7,659 nucleotides of DNA from NCBI GenBank assembly GCA_034666665.1, contig JAXDLK010000147.1:1-7659 (forward strand), written 5' to 3'. Of the stretch, positions 5,563 through 7,659 are shown piece after piece. The DNA is from JAXDLK01 sp034666665 (GTDB taxonomy: Bacteria; Desulfobacterota; Binatia; JACPRU01). Made by a program: the position numbers and the translations under genes. Each line of letters starts with the position of its first letter. The stretch's first letter is position 1. The notes beneath the pieces are model-generated. The model did not search any database. It had not been told where the DNA came from and worked only from the letters and a program-made list of their open reading frames with translations.

Positions 5563-5722
5563 GCTAGCGGTCACCTCGCTCTCGCGGACCCGGCTCGCGC
5601 GAAGCCTCGAATGCCGCGTGGCGCGGCGTTTGCTCTGACACCATCGACCCGTCCGAAAATCTCGATTCGTCATCGGCCGTCGCCCGTCCCGGGGTGGCGG
5701 GCCGGAGGAAGGCGATTGCAGA

Positions 5723-7540
5723 ATGCATCCGACACGATTACGCGGAGATCGTTCCGAACGACGCATCGTCCTTGTCGGCCCGTCGGCGCTGTTCGCCATC
5801 GCGCTCGTTGCGGCCGGCGGCGGGTTCCGGGTTTGGGCCGAAGCTCCACCGGCGGCCGCCGAGCAGATCTTCCCGTCGCTGCTCGTCTCGGGTGACCCCG
5901 CGACGCCCGGTCCCTACGCAGTCGAGGTCGCCGAGTACCAGGGCGGACCGACCGTCGTCGTCGACCCGAAAGGGATCGCCTACCCGGCGGAGATCCACGG
6001 CGTGCTGCACTACCCCGCAACCGGGAAGGGGCCGTTCCCGCTGCTCATCCTCCTTCACGGCAACCACGGCACGTGTGCGGTCCTCGGTGCGGAAGCGACC
6101 GGCTACCCATGTCCACAGACGCCGGTCACCGGCCCGGTGCCGAACTACCGAGGCTACGACTACCTCGGCGACAGTCTGGCGAGCCACGGCTACGTGACGG
6201 CGTCGATCGACGCGAACGCCGTCAACACCTACAACGTTGCCGGCGACAAAGGCGCGCACGAGCGGGCGCAGCTGATCGCCCGCACGCTCGACCATTTGTC
6301 GGGCCTCGATGCGGGCACGGCCGTCGACCTGGCGGAGGTCGGTGACGATCTGCGCGGGCGGATCGACTTCGCGCGCATCGGCATGATGGGCCACTCTCGC
6401 GGCGGCGAGGCGGTCTCGTACTTCATCGGCTACAACGAGACGCGCGACGACGGGCCTAGGTATCACATCTCCGCCGTGCTCTCCCTCGCCGGCACCGACT
6501 ACAACCTGCCGCGAGCGAGTGGCGTGCACTTCGGAACGCTGCTGCCTCTTTGCGACGGCGACGTGTACGACCTGCAATCCGTCTTCGCCTGGGACCGCCA
6601 CCGCTTCGACGCCGAAGCCACTCCGTTCGCGCGGGTGCAGTTCACCGTCGCGGGCACGAATCACAACTTCTACAACACGACCTGGACCGGCGACGACTTT
6701 TCCACGAGCCCGACGGCGGGGCGCTGCTCGTCGGGCGCCGCCGTCAACGACCGGCTGTCGGCCGCGGACACGCGGCGCGTCGGGCTCGTCCTGGTGAGCG
6801 GCTTCCTCCGCCGCTACGTGGGAGGTGAGCTCGCATTCCAGCCGCTGATGACCGGAGCCGCTCCGCTCCCGTCATCTGCTTGCCCTCGCGGCGTGGGCCC
6901 GTGTCCCGGCTTGGTGGGCACCTCCTACCTCGCACCGAAGGCCGACCGCCGGCTCCTGGCGCCGCGGCTCGACGGTGACCCCGTGAGATCCACGACGGAG
7001 GGAGCAACCATCAGCGCCCAAGGTTTTTCCGCGGTCGGATCCTGCGATCCGAAACCCGACGGCGGGATGGACGGCAAGAGCCGGGATGCCGGAACGGCGT
7101 CCGGTTGCGCCTCGAACCCGTATCGCTCGCGCGCCCGCGCCTTGACCCTTCAGTGGTCGGCCGCCGGCGCCCGACTGGCCGTTTCACTCGGTAATCAGCG
7201 CGACGTGCGCGGGTTCGACGCATTGACGTTCCGCGCCGCCACGAACTTCGGCGCACCGACGACGCCGGGGCCTTCGCCCGCGGGCCTGGAGGTCGCGCTC
7301 TTCGACACCGCCGGCCGTATCGGCGTCGCGCCGGTGTCGGCTTACTCGTCGGCGCTGGTGCCGATGGCACCTGACGCGGCCCGCAAGCTCACCATGAACG
7401 GAGTGAGCATCCCACTGGTCGACTTCGCCGTGCAGGGCGTCGACCTCGCGAAGATCGATCGGGTCGAGCTCCGGGCGGCCACCGCCAAGGGATCGGTGCA
7501 GATCACCGAGCTCGGCTTCCAGCGCCTCACCCGGCACTGA
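5723..7540 (+). CDS. Exported alpha/beta hydrolase with C-terminal accessory domain
   Basis: A 605-residue protein, about twice the length of a minimal alpha/beta hydrolase. Residues 10-40 form a signal peptide or anchor: basic RSERR, hydrophobic IVLVGPSALFAIALVAAG, then a possible cut after AEA (39-41). The hydrolase domain (about 85-365) has the oxyanion/HG motif LLHGNHG (110-116), the nucleophile Ser225 in GHSRGG (223-228), an acid in LCDGD (Asp278 or Asp280) and His314 in GTNHNFYN. That arrangement resembles secreted chlorophyllase/cutinase-type esterases. A loop near 118-130 carries two Cys; eight Cys in all (118, 130, 277, 335, 387, 394, 441, 462) suit disulfides outside the cytoplasm. 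Residues about 425-605 look beta-rich (LTLQWSAAGARLAVSLG, VQITELGFQR) and may be a carbohydrate- or substrate-binding sandwich. The ATG has AGGAAGG about 10 nt upstream. Substrate unknown; an ester or polyester is likely. Confidence 0.9.
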   Translation: MHPTRLRGDRSERRIVLVGPSALFAIALVAAGGGFRVWAEAPPAAAEQIFPSLLVSGDPATPGPYAVEVAEYQGGPTVVVDPKGIAYPAEIHGVLHYPATGKGPFPLLILLHGNHGTCAVLGAEATGYPCPQTPVTGPVPNYRGYDYLGDSLASHGYVTASIDANAVNTYNVAGDKGAHERAQLIARTLDHLSGLDAGTAVDLAEVGDDLRGRIDFARIGMMGHSRGGEAVSYFIGYNETRDDGPRYHISAVLSLAGTDYNLPRASGVHFGTLLPLCDGDVYDLQSVFAWDRHRFDAEATPFARVQFTVAGTNHNFYNTTWTGDDFSTSPTAGRCSSGAAVNDRLSAADTRRVGLVLVSGFLRRYVGGELAFQPLMTGAAPLPSSACPRGVGPCPGLVGTSYLAPKADRRLLAPRLDGDPVRSTTEGATISAQGFSAVGSCDPKPDGGMDGKSRDAGTASGCASNPYRSRARALTLQWSAAGARLAVSLGNQRDVRGFDALTFRAATNFGAPTTPGPSPAGLEVALFDTAGRIGVAPVSAYSSALVPMAPDAARKLTMNGVSIPLVDFAVQGVDLAKIDRVELRAATAKGSVQITELGFQRLTRH

Positions 7541-7550
7541 CCGCCGGGGA

Positions 7551-7574
7551 GTATCCTGGCGCCGCCAGCTCGGA
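7551..7574 (-). repeat. Dispersed palindromic element, inverted half copy C
   Basis: Read on the - strand, these 24 bases match copy A (3258-3281) at 23 positions. The right arm present in A and B is missing or decayed here. Inside, CTGGCGCCGCCAG (7556-7568) is itself a 6-1-6 palindrome. It lies 11 nt after the stop of the exported hydrolase and before the stop of the converging gene at the window edge. Confidence 0.6.
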
Positions 7575-7578
7575 GCGC

Positions 7579-7596
7579 GCTTCCTGGAAGGGAAGC
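7579..7596. terminator. Small convergent hairpin
   Basis: GCTTCC (7579-7584) and GGAAGC (7591-7596) form a 6-bp stem with the loop TGGAAG, followed on the + strand by AAAGAAGAG. It may contribute to termination of the exported hydrolase transcript; no U-tract follows on that strand. Confidence 0.3.
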
Positions 7597-7602
7597 AAAG
7601 AA

Positions 7603-7620
7603 GAGAACGAGTCAGTTCTC
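7603..7620 (-). terminator. Intrinsic terminator of the gene at the right edge
   Basis: GAGAAC (7603-7608) and GTTCTC (7615-7620) form a perfect 6-bp stem with a 6-nt loop that contains the stop codon of the - strand gene. Read on the - strand, the stem is followed by TTCTTTGCTTCCC, a U-rich tract as in an intrinsic terminator. Confidence 0.45.
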
Positions 7621-7659
7621 GAGCGGGCGGACGACGGTCTCGCGGAGGCGCGCGAGCTC
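7612..7659 (-). CDS. C-terminal end of an unidentified gene (partial)
   Basis: On the - strand the last 15 codons before a TGA (7612-7614) read ELARLRETVVRPLEN. Every codon ends in G or C, as in the real genes of this window, and the stop is followed by a hairpin and U-rich tract. This supports the 3' end of a real gene that enters from the right and converges on the exported hydrolase gene. Fifteen residues are too few to name a family. Confidence 0.5.
   Translation of the reverse strand, partial: ELARLRETVVRPLEN

Larger units (their letters stand above)
5289..5722. other. 434-base gap without a convincing gene
   Basis: I see no convincing complete gene here on either strand; frames crossing it are Arg/Ser-rich and lack a credible start. 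It holds a small hairpin GATCG-GAG-CGATC (5309-5321) about 20 nt after the hydrolase stop, copy B of the palindromic element (5354-5427), and a 9-nt inverted repeat GCAGGGAAT (5442-5450) / ATTCCCTGC (5554-5562). A - strand stretch ending at 5464 reads ELGETRARRGTLREVLL and could be the decayed tail of a gene, but nothing upstream supports it. The promoter of the exported hydrolase should lie near 5630-5700; no clear -35/-10 was found. Confidence 0.5.

Noticed and set aside
5464..5799. Possible - strand gene in the 5289-5722 gap
   Set aside because: It would overlap the start and signal peptide of the exported hydrolase. Only the last 17 or so residues look gene-like; at best it is a decayed tail.
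5738..6664. 308-residue open frame on the - strand
   Set aside because: It lies opposite the exported hydrolase, including its catalytic motifs, and has an Arg/Val-rich composition typical of a mirror frame.
7552..7557. TATCCT in repeat copy C as a -10 promoter element
   Set aside because: No -35-like sequence lies 17 nt upstream, and the downstream gene on that side runs on the opposite strand.

Overview
The window is a GC-rich (roughly two-thirds G+C by eye) stretch of bacterial chromosome. Almost every codon in the real genes ends in G or C. Gene content is two stand-alone response regulators, a class III nucleotide cyclase, two alpha/beta hydrolases and several small uncharacterised proteins. 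This would fit a free-living soil or sediment bacterium with rich signalling, for example a deltaproteobacterial or related lineage, but no marker gene fixes the taxonomy. I see no tRNA, rRNA, CRISPR array, transposase or phage gene.

Layout. Positions 1-1027: an Rcp1-type response regulator (+) converges on a small unknown gene (-) whose upstream region is shared divergently with the next gene. Positions 1028-2345: a class III adenylate/guanylate cyclase with a GAF-like N-terminal region, followed by an unusually structured, locally AT-rich intergenic patch. Positions 2439-3237: two small + strand genes, one a DUF2188-like soluble protein and one a cysteine-rich membrane-anchored protein with a good sigma70-type promoter that nearly abuts its GTG start. 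Positions 3357-3758: a second REC-only response regulator on the - strand. Positions 3759-4042: a divergent control region with operator-like dyads. Positions 4043-5288: a tightly coupled pair, an SCP2-like small protein and a cytoplasmic alpha/beta hydrolase. Positions 5289-5722: a 434-base gap with no convincing gene. Positions 5723-7540: a 605-residue predicted exported alpha/beta hydrolase with an extra C-terminal domain. The last bases hold the C-terminal end of a gene on the - strand.

How the parts may work together. The two response regulators lack output domains, so they probably receive phosphate from kinases encoded elsewhere; the Rcp1 type usually sits beside a phytochrome or hybrid kinase, which may lie just left of the window. 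The cyclase makes a cyclic nucleotide second messenger. Nothing in the sequence ties these signalling genes to the hydrolases. The SCP2-like/hydrolase pair looks like a two-gene operon for an unknown hydrophobic ester or related substrate.

The least expected signal is a dispersed palindromic element. Two copies (3258-3303 and 5354-5427) share both arms but have different loops, and a third, inverted half copy lies at 7551-7574. All three lie outside genes just downstream of stop codons, two of them between convergent genes. They could be REP/MITE-like elements or bidirectional terminators. The structured patch at 2261-2341 is the second item worth following up.
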